64,000 nt of DNA from Lachnospiraceae bacterium NC2008 (GCA_000687675.1 JHWS01000007.1:1-64000), one strand, 5' to 3'. Counted from the first letter of the stretch, positions 23,017 to 32,588 are shown. Made by a program: numbers and translations. Notes: a model not told the origin generated them from the letters alone.

Positions 23017-25071
23017 ATGAAAAAAATATCTAAAACCATCCACCTCTTAATATCAACACTCCCAATATCAGCTTACATATCCTATCTGGTTAGTGCAGCG
23101 CTTAATCTTAAGGACCGATGCACTACAATCCAGAGGGCGGCAGCCTTCGGGGGCGGAGCTATAGTCGTGTGGGCTGTATTTATAGGTATTCTTTGCCTTG
23201 CAAATGCAATCTATAAAGCCTGCGCCAAGAAATCTAGCAAAGACACAACTTCCCAGCCAACTATTGAATTACTAAATAACCCAACAAAGAAATCTGTACT
23301 GGTTGCTGCCCTGGTAACTCTGGCGCCACTATTTATTATCTACATCTACCTTCCTGCGGAGACATTCTTCCATAGTTACAGTGACTACAACTTCCCATAT
23401 TGGATCCTGTTAAAGTCCCTAATCTTAGAATTCATCTGTATCTGGTACACAGCTACATATATTCTCAGCATGTTAAATGCTGCCGTATCAAGGAAAGTTC
23501 AGGCTCTGGTCCTTGGCTTTACTCTTGCTATCTATGTTCAGTACATGTTCTTTAACCAGAATGTGGGCATAGTTGATGGACATCCATTTGTATTTAAGGA
23601 GCATATGGTGCTGGCCAGTGTAAATATTATCGTTTGGGCCGCGCTTATAATCATTCCTGTGGCAGTAGCTACAAGCAACAAGGTCGCAGCTGGCGCAGGA
23701 TCTGTAACACCAAAACTTTCCGTAGCTATCCTGGCTCTCCATATCCTGACATTTGCCATGCTGCTTATAAGCGCTGATAAGCAGTGCTACCACTACTCCT
23801 CAGTCTACTTTGACTACTCCGAGCAGTACACCGTAGGCTCTGGCAAGAACATCGTCCTCTTCATAATCGATGAGGCGGACAACAAATTCATCAAGGAACT
23901 TTACGAAGAAGGGAAAATATCCCACACATTCGACGACTATATCATCTACACCAACACCTGCAGCGTCTACGACTTCACCAACCTGTCCATGCTGCAGATG
24001 GTAACAAACTTCACATTTGACAATACTCTTGATGCGGCTACAAGAAGAGAGCTTGCCTGGTCTCAGGAATCGGTAAATGACTTCTACGAGAGATTCCACG
24101 CCGCTGGCTACAGGGTGAATTTCTTCAACTTTGATTATGAAACCAGTGAAGGGGTCCTTGGCCATATGGACAATGCCCGCCAGTTTGCAGAAAAACATGA
24201 TACTATCAGATATATAAACTACAAGAACATCAAGAAGCAGTCCGATGCCCTTGTTGCATACCGCCTTCTTCCAATAGTCCTTAAACCAACAGTGGATATG
24301 ACCTTGGTCTCAAGCCCAGATCCTGTAATTATCTACAGCACCGACACAGGTTACTACGAGAACAAGGACTTTAAGGACAATATGGACCTTACTCTTGGAG
24401 GCAGCGAAAACTACCTGATAATCCACCACATCAAGGGCCTTCATATGCCTGACAACAATGTAGAAACTATGGATTACTGTATGGGAATCGTGGAAGACTA
24501 CATAGACCAGATGAAGGAACTTGGGGTATACGACAATGCTTCTATTATAATAACAGCAGATCATGGCAGCCACGATGAGTGCGAAGGGGAAACCTGGGCT
24601 GCAACACCTATGTTTATGATTCGAAGCGCAGGAGCCTACGGGGACAAATTTACCATAGCTAAGGAAAATGCCGCTGAAACTAACAGTGCTAACTCTACTT
24701 CTAAGCAAGGCCCAGTACTGTCAGAGGCACCTATATACCATACTGATATTATGCCTACATTATTATATGAGGCTGGGTTATATTACGGTGATCAGATAGC
24801 CCCAAGTAGTATCAAAACTAACGAATCAGCTAATGACGAAGTATCTGCGCAGACTGACATAGACCTATTTGGCAAAACTGTTTACGACTACAAAGACGAT
24901 GACCAGCGAGAAAGAACCTGGTACAACCGCCGCTACGACTCTGCTTATCCAAAGCGTGAAAAATATAATGTTTACTATGGCTACACATATACTGGTAACA
25001 CAGAAACCTTAGAGAAAATGGTAGAAGATGGTCAGCAGGAGGTTATTCCTGTACCTATGAAGAATGAGTAG
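23017..25071 (+). CDS. LTA-synthase-like membrane sulfatase/phosphotransferase
   Basis: A 684-aa protein of the alkaline phosphatase superfamily. Five or more membrane helices occupy residues 1-255. The external catalytic domain begins KNIVLFIIDEADNKF near 285 (first metal-binding Asp), and IIITADHGSHDE near 490 provides the C-terminal Asp-His metal ligands. The nucleophile region is around YDFTNLSMLQMV (about 325-336). Enzymes of this build transfer phosphoglycerol or phosphoethanolamine to glycans outside the membrane. A paralogue is encoded at 53043. The C-terminal part carries an Asn/Ser-rich insertion (TNSANSTSK). Start ATG 23017; no strong ribosome site is visible. Confidence 0.82.
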   Translation: MKKISKTIHLLISTLPISAYISYLVSAALNLKDRCTTIQRAAAFGGGAIVVWAVFIGILCLANAIYKACAKKSSKDTTSQPTIELLNNPTKKSVLVAALVTLAPLFIIYIYLPAETFFHSYSDYNFPYWILLKSLILEFICIWYTATYILSMLNAAVSRKVQALVLGFTLAIYVQYMFFNQNVGIVDGHPFVFKEHMVLASVNIIVWAALIIIPVAVATSNKVAAGAGSVTPKLSVAILALHILTFAMLLISADKQCYHYSSVYFDYSEQYTVGSGKNIVLFIIDEADNKFIKELYEEGKISHTFDDYIIYTNTCSVYDFTNLSMLQMVTNFTFDNTLDAATRRELAWSQESVNDFYERFHAAGYRVNFFNFDYETSEGVLGHMDNARQFAEKHDTIRYINYKNIKKQSDALVAYRLLPIVLKPTVDMTLVSSPDPVIIYSTDTGYYENKDFKDNMDLTLGGSENYLIIHHIKGLHMPDNNVETMDYCMGIVEDYIDQMKELGVYDNASIIITADHGSHDECEGETWAATPMFMIRSAGAYGDKFTIAKENAAETNSANSTSKQGPVLSEAPIYHTDIMPTLLYEAGLYYGDQIAPSSIKTNESANDEVSAQTDIDLFGKTVYDYKDDDQRERTWYNRRYDSAYPKREKYNVYYGYTYTGNTETLEKMVEDGQQEVIPVPMKNE

Positions 25072-25113
25072 AACACACAATTAAGATAAATTTTAATATA
25101 TTCAATATTCACC

Positions 25114-25142
25114 TTGTGATTTACATAATCTAGGTATATAAT
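25114..25142 (+). promoter_or_regulatory. Promoter of the initiating glycosyltransferase gene
   Basis: TTGTGA (25114-25119), 17-bp spacer, TATAAT (25137-25142). It gives a leader of about 155 nt that contains the poly-G tract. Confidence 0.75.
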
Positions 25143-25251
25143 ATTAGCTAGGGTGCGTTAATTAACAAAAACTCTAAACTAATTACCAACAGAAAACACA
25201 ATAAACTCAAGGGGTCCAACCCCATAACCCGTGCACCAACCCAGATTTTTC

Positions 25252-25273
25252 GGGGGGGGGGGGGGGCTTTTTT
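25252..25273 (+). promoter_or_regulatory. 15-G homopolymer followed by T-run in a leader
   Basis: Fifteen consecutive G (25252-25266) are followed by C and seven T (25268-25274 region). Upstream, several C-runs (CCAACCCC at 25216-25223, AACCC at 25227-25231 and CAACCC at 25237-25242) could pair with the G tract to form a stem ending in the T-run, so it would act as a terminator. Tracts this long slip readily in replication. The tract lies 40 bp before the GTG start, and an in-frame TAA between them excludes a simple translational fusion, so control would act at RNA level. Confidence 0.65.
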
Positions 25274-25306
25274 TGTTTATTTTGCTAAGTATAAAAGGAA
25301 CTTATC

Positions 25307-26719
25307 GTGTCATCAAAACATTACACCGGCCGAAGCCGACACTACTACAGGATGGCCTGCGGGGCGATTCTAACGACCATCGCCTGTTGTGTCTTCTTCA
25401 ATGCCTGGTACGAATTCGTAAAAAATAATAACCGAACCGGCTCGCTGCTTGGAATTGGCAATCTTGGTATGTCTCTTGGAATATACCTCTTCTTGTATTG
25501 CCTTATTGGTAACTGGCTTAGGGCATTTCGAATTGGCATCGAAAGAGTGGCTAACATATTTGCCAGTCAGGTGCTGACTATCTTTGTTGTTGATTTTATC
25601 GAGACATTTGTATCATGTGCTATAACTGGCCAGTTCAGATATTATCCGAAGTTCGCCCTGCTTTATAGCGAAGCATTCGCGGTGGCATCAGTAATATGCT
25701 GCCTTGTATCCTACATCCTGGTGCTTATCTTTAGAAGATTATTCCCACCTATATCCATACTAGAAATCTACGGCGACCAGGCCAATGACCTTGCACCAAA
25801 GATGGCAGCAGGCAAGTTTAAAAAGTACTCAATCAATGACCACATCCAGCTTGACCACAATCTAGACATAATCCTTGGCAAGATCAAAGACTACGACGCT
25901 GTCCTGTTAAATGACCTGCCAGCCCATGAAAGAAACCTCATCATAAAACAGTGTTATATGATGGACAAAAGAGTATACTATCTTCCTAAGTTATCAGATA
26001 TAATAATAAGGGACTCTGATGAACTTAACCTGACAGATACTCCAATATACCTTAACCGAAACAGGGGTATGTCAGTAAGACAGAGATTTGTTAAGCGAGT
26101 ATTCGACATCTTCGTAAGCCTCTTTGCCCTGATACTATTTAGCCCATTGCTTTTTATAACAGCTATACTTATACACCTTGAGGACAAGGGACCGGTATTC
26201 TTCAGGCAAGAGAGGGTAACTATCGGAGGCAAGAGATTCAACATCCTTAAGTTCAGGTCTATGATAGTTGACGCTGAGAAGGATGGTAAGAGCCATCCTG
26301 CAGGTGAGCATGATGACAGAATTACTAAAGTAGGCAGAGTCATAAGAGCCACAAGACTTGACGAGTTACCACAGCTTATCAATATCCTGGCAGGTGATAT
26401 GTCAATAGTAGGACCAAGACCTGAAAGATGGGAACATGTAGAGAAATACACTCAGGATATCCCGGAATTCGTCTTTAGAAACAAGGTTAAAGGCGGCCTC
26501 ACTGGCTATGCCCAGGTCTATGGTAAGTATAACACAACAGCCCTGGACAAGCTGAAGATGGACCTAACCTATATAACCAACTATTCATTCCTCCTGGACC
26601 TTCAGATTATCTTTGAAACCATAAAGATAATCTTCCACAAGGACAGCACCGAAGGCTTCACAGAAGAGGAAAGCAGGAAAATGCACGACGCCAGTGCATA
26701 CACTTATAGAGATGAATAA
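25307..26719 (+). CDS. Exopolysaccharide polyprenyl glycosylphosphotransferase (WcaJ/WbaP type)
   Basis: A 470-aa initiating transferase that loads the first sugar phosphate onto undecaprenyl phosphate at the inner membrane face. Four N-terminal membrane segments (about 13-150) and a nucleotide-fold linker precede a membrane hairpin (VFDIFVSLFALILFSPLLF, about 265-285). The catalytic domain has FRQERVTIGGKRFNILKFRS, TRLDELPQLINILAGDMS, GPRPE and KGGLTGYAQVYGKY. The start is GTG 25307 after AAAGGAACTTATC. It opens the polysaccharide region, so the leader with the G tract could switch the whole pathway. The first sugar cannot be deduced. Confidence 0.92.
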   Translation: MSSKHYTGRSRHYYRMACGAILTTIACCVFFNAWYEFVKNNNRTGSLLGIGNLGMSLGIYLFLYCLIGNWLRAFRIGIERVANIFASQVLTIFVVDFIETFVSCAITGQFRYYPKFALLYSEAFAVASVICCLVSYILVLIFRRLFPPISILEIYGDQANDLAPKMAAGKFKKYSINDHIQLDHNLDIILGKIKDYDAVLLNDLPAHERNLIIKQCYMMDKRVYYLPKLSDIIIRDSDELNLTDTPIYLNRNRGMSVRQRFVKRVFDIFVSLFALILFSPLLFITAILIHLEDKGPVFFRQERVTIGGKRFNILKFRSMIVDAEKDGKSHPAGEHDDRITKVGRVIRATRLDELPQLINILAGDMSIVGPRPERWEHVEKYTQDIPEFVFRNKVKGGLTGYAQVYGKYNTTALDKLKMDLTYITNYSFLLDLQIIFETIKIIFHKDSTEGFTEEESRKMHDASAYTYRDE

Positions 26720-26744
26720 TATTACTATGGAAAGGATTAGCTAG

Positions 26745-28334
26745 ATGAAATGTTTTAATACAACAACAGTATGTATACCAGAAAAACACTATATGGTTGA
26801 TCTTTCCGAAAGAGTAAGAGAGATAAAAAAGCTTATTGATGCTGGTAAGTACTTTACAATCAACAGAGCACGACAGTATGGAAAAACAACGACGTTAAGT
26901 GCTTTGGAAAAATGCCTTTCTTCAGAATATGATGTAATTAGCATAGATTTTCAAGACATTACTGGCGCTGATTATATAGATGAAAATGAATTTGTAAAGG
27001 GGTTAGCAGGTGTCTTTTGTGATACCAAAGATAACATGGATATACCATTATCTGATGGGTGTTATAACCAGCTTTACAATCTTTCAACTCAGAAGAATGA
27101 AGCGAAATTAAATGATTTATTCAGGATTTTTGACAAGATGTGTAAGGAAAGCCATCGTATGGTGGTTCTGATTATTGATGAGGTTGATACGGCAGCAAAT
27201 AATCAGGTGTTTCTGGATTTCCTCGGAAAGTTGCGCTCAGGCTACCTGAAAAAGGAAAAAAATCCAAAATATAAGACCTTTCAATCTGTAATTCTTGCAG
27301 GTGTAACTGATGTGAAGCATATGAAGAGCAAGATTAGAGGTGAAGCAGATGCCAAAGAAAACAGCCCATGGAATATTGCAGCTGATTTTACGATAGATAT
27401 GAGTTTATCCGAAGCCGGTATCAGGGATATGCTTGAAGAATATGAAGCAGACCATAATTCTGGTATGGATACAGGTATGATTGCCAAGCTGATATGGGAT
27501 TACACGAATGGCTATCCTTTCCTCGTAAGTCGTATATGCCAGCTTATAGATGAAGAAGTCAGTAAGACCATGAATATGTCTGAAATGTGGTCTGTTAAGG
27601 GTGTTGATGAAGCTGTAAAACAACTATTGTCCGAAAATAATACCTTGTTTCAGTCTATGACTAAAAATCTTAACAATCTTCCAGAGTTAAAGAAATCAAT
27701 AAGAAGTATTCTCATGGAAGGAACAAGGCTTACATGGAACGGACAACAAGATGCCATCGTCCAGATGCAGATGTATGGACTTATTATAAATGACCATAAC
27801 ACTGTGAGAGTTGCAAATCGAATATTTGAGACTATGCTTTACAATCTGTTCCTTTCAGATGAGGAGCTAAAGAGTAATGTCTTCTCTCGTGGAGGCGATT
27901 TTGACAGGAATATCTTTGTGGAAGATGGTAACCTTAATATTCGATTGATACTTACACGTTTCATAGATACATATCATGAGATATATGGTGAGCTTGAAGA
28001 AAAGTTCAAGGAAAAAGATGGAAGAGAGTTATTTTTGTTATATCTAAAACCAATTATCAATGGAACAGGTAACTATTATATAGAAGCACAAACAAGAGAT
28101 CAGAAGAGAACAGATGTTATAGTTGATTATCTTGGCAAACAATACATTATCGAGATGAAAATCTGGCACGGTGAAAGATACAACGCAGAAGGTGAAGAGC
28201 AAATATGCTCTTATCTTGATTACTATGGACTGACCACAGGTTATATGCTTAGTTTTAACTTCAACAAGAAGAAAGAAAGTGGGGTTCATCAGGTCCACAT
28301 AGGCGATAAGCTCTTATATGAAGGGATTGTATAA
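26745..28334 (+). CDS. AAA-ATPase-like protein with C-terminal PD-(D/E)XK domain
   Basis: A 529-aa protein of the AAA-ATPase_like/DUF1703 type. The N-terminal part (FNTTTVCIPEKHYMVDLSER, then GKYFTINRARQYGKTTTL with a Walker A-like GKTT near residue 46) and LIIDEVDTA near 145 (Walker B) define the ATPase. The C-terminal domain (about 430-525) carries YYIEAQTRDQKRTDVIVDYL and QYIIEMKIW, a PD-(D/E)XK nuclease-like core. These proteins are very numerous in gut Firmicutes and Bacteroidetes, and their role is unknown. Its place between sugar genes looks like an insertion, with no link to the pathway. Confidence 0.88.
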   Translation: MKCFNTTTVCIPEKHYMVDLSERVREIKKLIDAGKYFTINRARQYGKTTTLSALEKCLSSEYDVISIDFQDITGADYIDENEFVKGLAGVFCDTKDNMDIPLSDGCYNQLYNLSTQKNEAKLNDLFRIFDKMCKESHRMVVLIIDEVDTAANNQVFLDFLGKLRSGYLKKEKNPKYKTFQSVILAGVTDVKHMKSKIRGEADAKENSPWNIAADFTIDMSLSEAGIRDMLEEYEADHNSGMDTGMIAKLIWDYTNGYPFLVSRICQLIDEEVSKTMNMSEMWSVKGVDEAVKQLLSENNTLFQSMTKNLNNLPELKKSIRSILMEGTRLTWNGQQDAIVQMQMYGLIINDHNTVRVANRIFETMLYNLFLSDEELKSNVFSRGGDFDRNIFVEDGNLNIRLILTRFIDTYHEIYGELEEKFKEKDGRELFLLYLKPIINGTGNYYIEAQTRDQKRTDVIVDYLGKQYIIEMKIWHGERYNAEGEEQICSYLDYYGLTTGYMLSFNFNKKKESGVHQVHIGDKLLYEGIV

Positions 28335-28437
28335 CGACTAGGTTTGTCGCCTTAGGGAAAATTTGACGGTTAACAACAAATTGACACTCATTGGTGTTCA
28401 TGTTGAATTAATAATTTAAAGAAAGATACAAACAAAA

Positions 28438-29655
28438 ATGAGAATTTGGTATTTTCATAACACCACGATGCTACCAGAGCATGGAACATTAAATCGTGGT
28501 TATTATCTAGGTAAATATCTCAAGAAGCTTGGGCACGAACCTATAATATTTGCGGGATCTCATCCTCACAATACAAATCTTCAGCTTATTAAAAACAAAA
28601 AACCATTTAAGGTATACCAAAATACTCCATTTCCGTGGATACTAATAAGGACACGTAACTATAGTGGCAGTAGGAATCAGCAAATTATATCCATGTTTGA
28701 GTATTACTTTAATGCCCAAAAGGCAGTAAAAAAGATGAATCGTCCGGATGTAATTATAGGATCTTCATCACATCCACTTGCTGCGTTATTAGCAATTAGA
28801 TTAGCGAAGAAGTACAATTGCAAAGGAGTTGTTGAAATAAGAGATTTGTGGCCTGAGAGCATTGTTGTCTACGGAATTCTACCAAAAAACCACCTCATTG
28901 TAAAAATGATGTATAAGTTTGAACGGTATCTTTATAAGAAAGCGGATGCTATCATTTTTACGCAAGAAGGCGCCTATAAATATATTGAGGATAAACACTG
29001 GGAGGATGATGTTCCAAGAAGCAAAGTGTATTTCGTTAATAACGGAACTGATTTGGAAGAGTTTAAAAAGAATGCAACTACGTATGTATACAAAGATAAA
29101 GACTTAGATAATAATGATACATTTAAGGTTGTATATACGGGGGCAATAAAGCTTGTAAATAATGTTGGTTCACTTCTCAATATTGCGAAACAAATAAAAA
29201 ATGATAAAGTTAGATTTTTGATTTACGGGGATGGCGATGAGTTAGCATCATTAAAGAAAAGAGTTGAAGAAGAAGTGATAAATAATGTTTCTTTTAAGGG
29301 AAAGGTTGATAAGAAATATATTCCAAGCATTTTGATAAGATGCAATTTATGTATCATGCACGTTGCAAAAACGGGAGTTCTTAAATATGGAATTTCACCA
29401 AACAAATTATTTGATTATTTTGCGGCGGGAAAACCTGTATTGACAGATAACATTATAGTAATGAATCCTGTTATAAAATATAAGGCTGGAATTGAATGTG
29501 ATGCTGAAAAGCCAGAAACTGTTGTCGCTGCCATAGATAATTTTGCTTCAATGAGTAAGGAAAAATATGATGAGTTTTGTAGAAATGCATATATTGCTGC
29601 AAAAGAGTATAGTTATGAATATCTTGCTCAGAAATTAGTTGATGCTTTAAAGTAA
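28438..29655 (+). CDS. Glycosyltransferase family 4 protein (WbuB-like)
   Basis: A 405-aa cytoplasmic glycosyltransferase with two Rossmann domains (GT-B). The N-terminus MRIWYFHNTTMLPEHGTLNR and GHEPIIFAGSH, the segment VEIRDLWPESIVVYGIL near 140, and the C-terminal KYGISPNKLFDYFAAGKPVL (donor nucleotide-binding) match the WbuB type, which adds amino sugars in O-antigen assembly. It is the first gene of the very AT-rich cassette. Inverted and direct short motifs (ACAC ... GTGT) and TTGACA at about 28380 lie upstream, so a promoter here is likely but not certain. Confidence 0.88.
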   Translation: MRIWYFHNTTMLPEHGTLNRGYYLGKYLKKLGHEPIIFAGSHPHNTNLQLIKNKKPFKVYQNTPFPWILIRTRNYSGSRNQQIISMFEYYFNAQKAVKKMNRPDVIIGSSSHPLAALLAIRLAKKYNCKGVVEIRDLWPESIVVYGILPKNHLIVKMMYKFERYLYKKADAIIFTQEGAYKYIEDKHWEDDVPRSKVYFVNNGTDLEEFKKNATTYVYKDKDLDNNDTFKVVYTGAIKLVNNVGSLLNIAKQIKNDKVRFLIYGDGDELASLKKRVEEEVINNVSFKGKVDKKYIPSILIRCNLCIMHVAKTGVLKYGISPNKLFDYFAAGKPVLTDNIIVMNPVIKYKAGIECDAEKPETVVAAIDNFASMSKEKYDEFCRNAYIAAKEYSYEYLAQKLVDALK

Positions 29656-29698
29656 AGCAATTAATACGATTTTATATAGAATAGTCAAGGAAAAACAA

Positions 29699-30433
29699 GT
29701 GAAATTTACGTACTTAAGTTATGAAAAGCTTCTTAATAGCATAATAAAGAATAATTATATTTTCAGTGATTATAAAGATAACGTTGAAAAAGCAGTAATT
29801 TTGCGCCATGATGTGGATTATAGTTTGGAAAAAACGATTAGAATTGCTGAAATTGAAAAAAAAAATAATGTTAACAGTACATTCTTTATAATGCTTACAT
29901 GCGATTTTTATAATATTTTCTCGTTATCAGGAAGGAATGTTGTTGATAAATTGCTTTCCTTGGGTCATGATATTGGACTTCACTTTGATGAAATGAGATA
30001 TCCTGAAATCATTGGGAAGCCTAAGGAGATTATAGATAAAATTGTACTAGAAGCAAGTATCTTATCAAAAGTAATAGGAAAAGAAGTCACAAAAGTTTCA
30101 ATGCATCGTCCAAGTAAAGAAATAATCGAAGCAAATCTTACAATTCCACAAATCGTTAATACATATAGTTATAAGTATTTTAGTGAATATAAGTATATTT
30201 CTGATTCGCGAAGAAGATGGAGAGAGCCTATTTTAGATATTATCAACGGTAGACAATATGAAAAAATACAAATATTAATTCATCCATTTTGGTATAACGA
30301 TGAAGAATTGAGCTTAGAGGACACGATTAGAATGTATGTAAATTCGGCAAATCGTGAGCGATATCGAAATTTGATCGATAATTTTACCAATCTATTTGAA
30401 GTTATGAGAGATAAAGATGTGATGGGAGTGTAA
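29699..30433 (+). CDS. Polysaccharide deacetylase-like protein
   Basis: A 244-aa protein. VILRHDVDYSLEKT (about residues 30-43) is the NodB-type metal motif with Asp-x-Asp, GHDIGLHFDE (about 90-99) is the second motif with the paired His, and KVSMHRPSKE near 135 adds the R/P motif. This is the build of small PIG-L-unrelated NodB-type deacetylases found in capsule clusters. The start is GTG 29699 with AAGGA ten bases upstream. It probably removes an acetyl group from a sugar precursor or the glycan; the substrate is unknown. It is followed after three bases by the formyltransferase. Confidence 0.75.
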   Translation: MKFTYLSYEKLLNSIIKNNYIFSDYKDNVEKAVILRHDVDYSLEKTIRIAEIEKKNNVNSTFFIMLTCDFYNIFSLSGRNVVDKLLSLGHDIGLHFDEMRYPEIIGKPKEIIDKIVLEASILSKVIGKEVTKVSMHRPSKEIIEANLTIPQIVNTYSYKYFSEYKYISDSRRRWREPILDIINGRQYEKIQILIHPFWYNDEELSLEDTIRMYVNSANRERYRNLIDNFTNLFEVMRDKDVMGV

Positions 30434-30436
30434 ACA

Positions 30437-31441
30437 ATGAATATATATTTATTAAATGCAACCTTAAATGGAAAACTTTTATCAGAGATTCTGTGCAAGC
30501 GTTTAAATATTAAGGGAATGATAACATTGACTCACAAAGCAGCGGAGAATACAAATGAATATTATGACTATACGGCATTTTGTAATGAACATGGAATTGA
30601 ATGTATAAAATTGGATTCTTACACATTAAAGGGAGAATCTGATAAAAAGATTATAATGAATCTTGATATTGATTTGCTTATTGTTGCAAGCTGGCAAAGA
30701 CTAGTTCCGGAATGGTTAATAAATCATTGTAAGATAGGAATAATAGGTGCACATGGAAGTCATGAGGGAATAGAAAAAGGACGTGGAAGAAGCCCACAGA
30801 ATTGGGCGATTCTTACAGGAAAGAGAAGCTTCAGTCTATCTATATTCTGGATAGAGCCTGAAACAGATAATGGAGATATTATAGATACGGTTGAGTTTGA
30901 GTATTTGTCTTCAGATAATATTTTGGTTAGCTATATAAAAATAAATATATATAAGGCTGAAATGATTTTAAAAAATATTCAGAATGGAAGGATTGCAAGA
31001 AAGGAGGGAACACCACAAGGCAAAAAAGGTCTATTTTTGCCGCAGAGAATAAAAGAAGATGGTCAGATTGATTGGAACAGGGATGCGATTGATATTGACA
31101 ATATGGTTAGGGCCTTAACTAAACCGTATCCAGGGGCATACACTGTGTTTAATGGAAAAGAGTATAAGATATGGATTTCAAGACCAGTTGTGATTGACAC
31201 TGATTTGTATGATGACTGTGAAAATGGAACTGTTATTAGTCTCTTAAATGAAAGTATCCTAGTTAAGTGCGGGAAAAATATGCTTCTTGTTGATGATTGT
31301 ACGCAGAAAGAAGATTTAAAACAGGGGATTGTCTTTGAAAGTGCGGATTATTATGAGCAAATAAAAAACATTATAAAGAGACATGAAAAGAAATGTGGAA
31401 CACCTCTTTCTACGCTTGTAACTAATGAATTGAAAGATTAG
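30437..31441 (+). CDS. Formyltransferase-like protein for a sugar nucleotide
   Basis: A 334-aa protein with the formyl-transfer fold of Fmt: N-terminal domain with IGAHGSHEGIEKGRGRSPQN near 110-130 and the Asp loop DNGDIID near 155, then a C-terminal Fmt_C-like domain from about 215 (EDGQIDWNRDAIDIDNMVRA, KPYPGAYTVFNGKEYKIW). In the usual N-x-H motif the Asn is replaced by Gly, while His and Asp remain. In polysaccharide clusters such enzymes N-formylate amino sugars with N10-formyl-tetrahydrofolate. It is unlikely to be the housekeeping Met-tRNA formyltransferase. The location three bases after the deacetylase suggests deacetylate-then-formylate chemistry (inference). Confidence 0.8.
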   Translation: MNIYLLNATLNGKLLSEILCKRLNIKGMITLTHKAAENTNEYYDYTAFCNEHGIECIKLDSYTLKGESDKKIIMNLDIDLLIVASWQRLVPEWLINHCKIGIIGAHGSHEGIEKGRGRSPQNWAILTGKRSFSLSIFWIEPETDNGDIIDTVEFEYLSSDNILVSYIKINIYKAEMILKNIQNGRIARKEGTPQGKKGLFLPQRIKEDGQIDWNRDAIDIDNMVRALTKPYPGAYTVFNGKEYKIWISRPVVIDTDLYDDCENGTVISLLNESILVKCGKNMLLVDDCTQKEDLKQGIVFESADYYEQIKNIIKRHEKKCGTPLSTLVTNELKD

Positions 31442-31499
31442 TAAAACATTAGTTAGAAAATAACATGCTATTAGAAAAATCCTAAAAGGAGAAAAGATA

Positions 31500-32588
31500 A
31501 TGAAGTATGCTTTAATAGGTTGTGGAAGAATTAGCCCTAACCATATTGTAGCTGCAAAAGCAAATGGATTAGATTTTATTGGAATCTGTGATACTAATTC
31601 ATCAAATATGCGTGATAAAATCTTAAAATTTGAATTAAATACAATTCATACATATACCGATTACAAACATATGCTGAAAGTTGAAAAGCCAGAACTTGTG
31701 GCAATTTGCACAGAGTCTGGTAAGCACGCTCAGATAGCTCTTGATTGTATAGATGCTGGATGTAATGTGATTATAGAGAAACCAATAGCGCTCTCATTAA
31801 AAGATGCTGATGAAATCATTAGACGTGGTAAGGAAAAAGGCGTAAAAGTTTGTGCAAATCATCAGAATAGGTTTAACAAATCAATACAGAAGATTCGTGA
31901 TGCTGTGGATAAAGGCAGATTTGGAAAGATGTTTTACGGAACCGCTCATATTCGTTGGTGCAGAGACTGGAACTATTATTCCAGAGCAGATTGGCGTGGA
32001 ACGTGGGAGCAAGATGGTGGGGCTCTTATGAATCAATGCATTCATAATACAGATCTTTTGCGATGGATGATGGGAGATGAGATTGATACAGTTATTGGTA
32101 TGACCGATAAGCTTAATCATGACTATATTGAGGCAGAGGATTTGGGTATCGCGTTAATCAAATTTAAGAATGGTAGTTATGGAATTCTAGAAGGAACGAC
32201 AGATATCTATCCCAAAAATCTTGAGGAGACCTTGTATCTCTTTGGAGAAAAGGGCACTGTGAAGGCTGGTGGTACAAGCGTGAACCGCATAGAAGAATGG
32301 AGATTCTCTGATCAATTGGATAATCCCGAAGAGGTAATGGCTCAATTTCACGAGAACCCTCCGAATGTTTATGGATTTGGACACACTCCGCTTTATGAGG
32401 ATGTTATAGATGCAATTAAAAATAATAGGGATCCATATGTAACAGCAGAAGATGGCAGAAGAGCTCTTGAATTAGTTCTTGCGGTATACAAATCAGCAGC
32501 GGAAGGAGCCCCAGTGAAGCTTCCATTAACGGATTGTAGTACTATGGATTTTGTTGGAAGATTCGGTGAAAGAAAAGTATTGAGATAA
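31500..32588 (+). CDS. Gfo/Idh/MocA oxidoreductase, WbpB/WlbA-like
   Basis: A 362-aa NAD(P)-dependent dehydrogenase. The Rossmann start MKYALIGCGRISPNHIVAAK, EKPIALSLKDADEII near 95 (the catalytic EKP) and GGGALMNQCIHNTDLLRWMMG-like segment near 180 (seen as GGALMNQCIHNTDLL) are typical. Together with the acetyltransferase and aminotransferase that follow it matches the WbpB-WbpD-WbpE set, which turns UDP-GlcNAc-uronate into the 3-keto form and on to UDP-GlcNAc(3NAc)A. The WbpA-type 6-dehydrogenase is not in this window and would have to be elsewhere. Confidence 0.9.
   Translation: MKYALIGCGRISPNHIVAAKANGLDFIGICDTNSSNMRDKILKFELNTIHTYTDYKHMLKVEKPELVAICTESGKHAQIALDCIDAGCNVIIEKPIALSLKDADEIIRRGKEKGVKVCANHQNRFNKSIQKIRDAVDKGRFGKMFYGTAHIRWCRDWNYYSRADWRGTWEQDGGALMNQCIHNTDLLRWMMGDEIDTVIGMTDKLNHDYIEAEDLGIALIKFKNGSYGILEGTTDIYPKNLEETLYLFGEKGTVKAGGTSVNRIEEWRFSDQLDNPEEVMAQFHENPPNVYGFGHTPLYEDVIDAIKNNRDPYVTAEDGRRALELVLAVYKSAAEGAPVKLPLTDCSTMDFVGRFGERKVLR

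Noticed and set aside
23488-24708. Long minus-strand frames inside the LTA-synthase-like gene
   Set aside because: Shadows of a strong plus-strand gene with clear catalytic motifs.
25231-25428. Open frame reading through the G tract (poly-Gly)
   Set aside because: Glycine run comes from the homopolymer; the frame enters the glycosyltransferase gene in the wrong phase and the in-frame stop blocks fusion.
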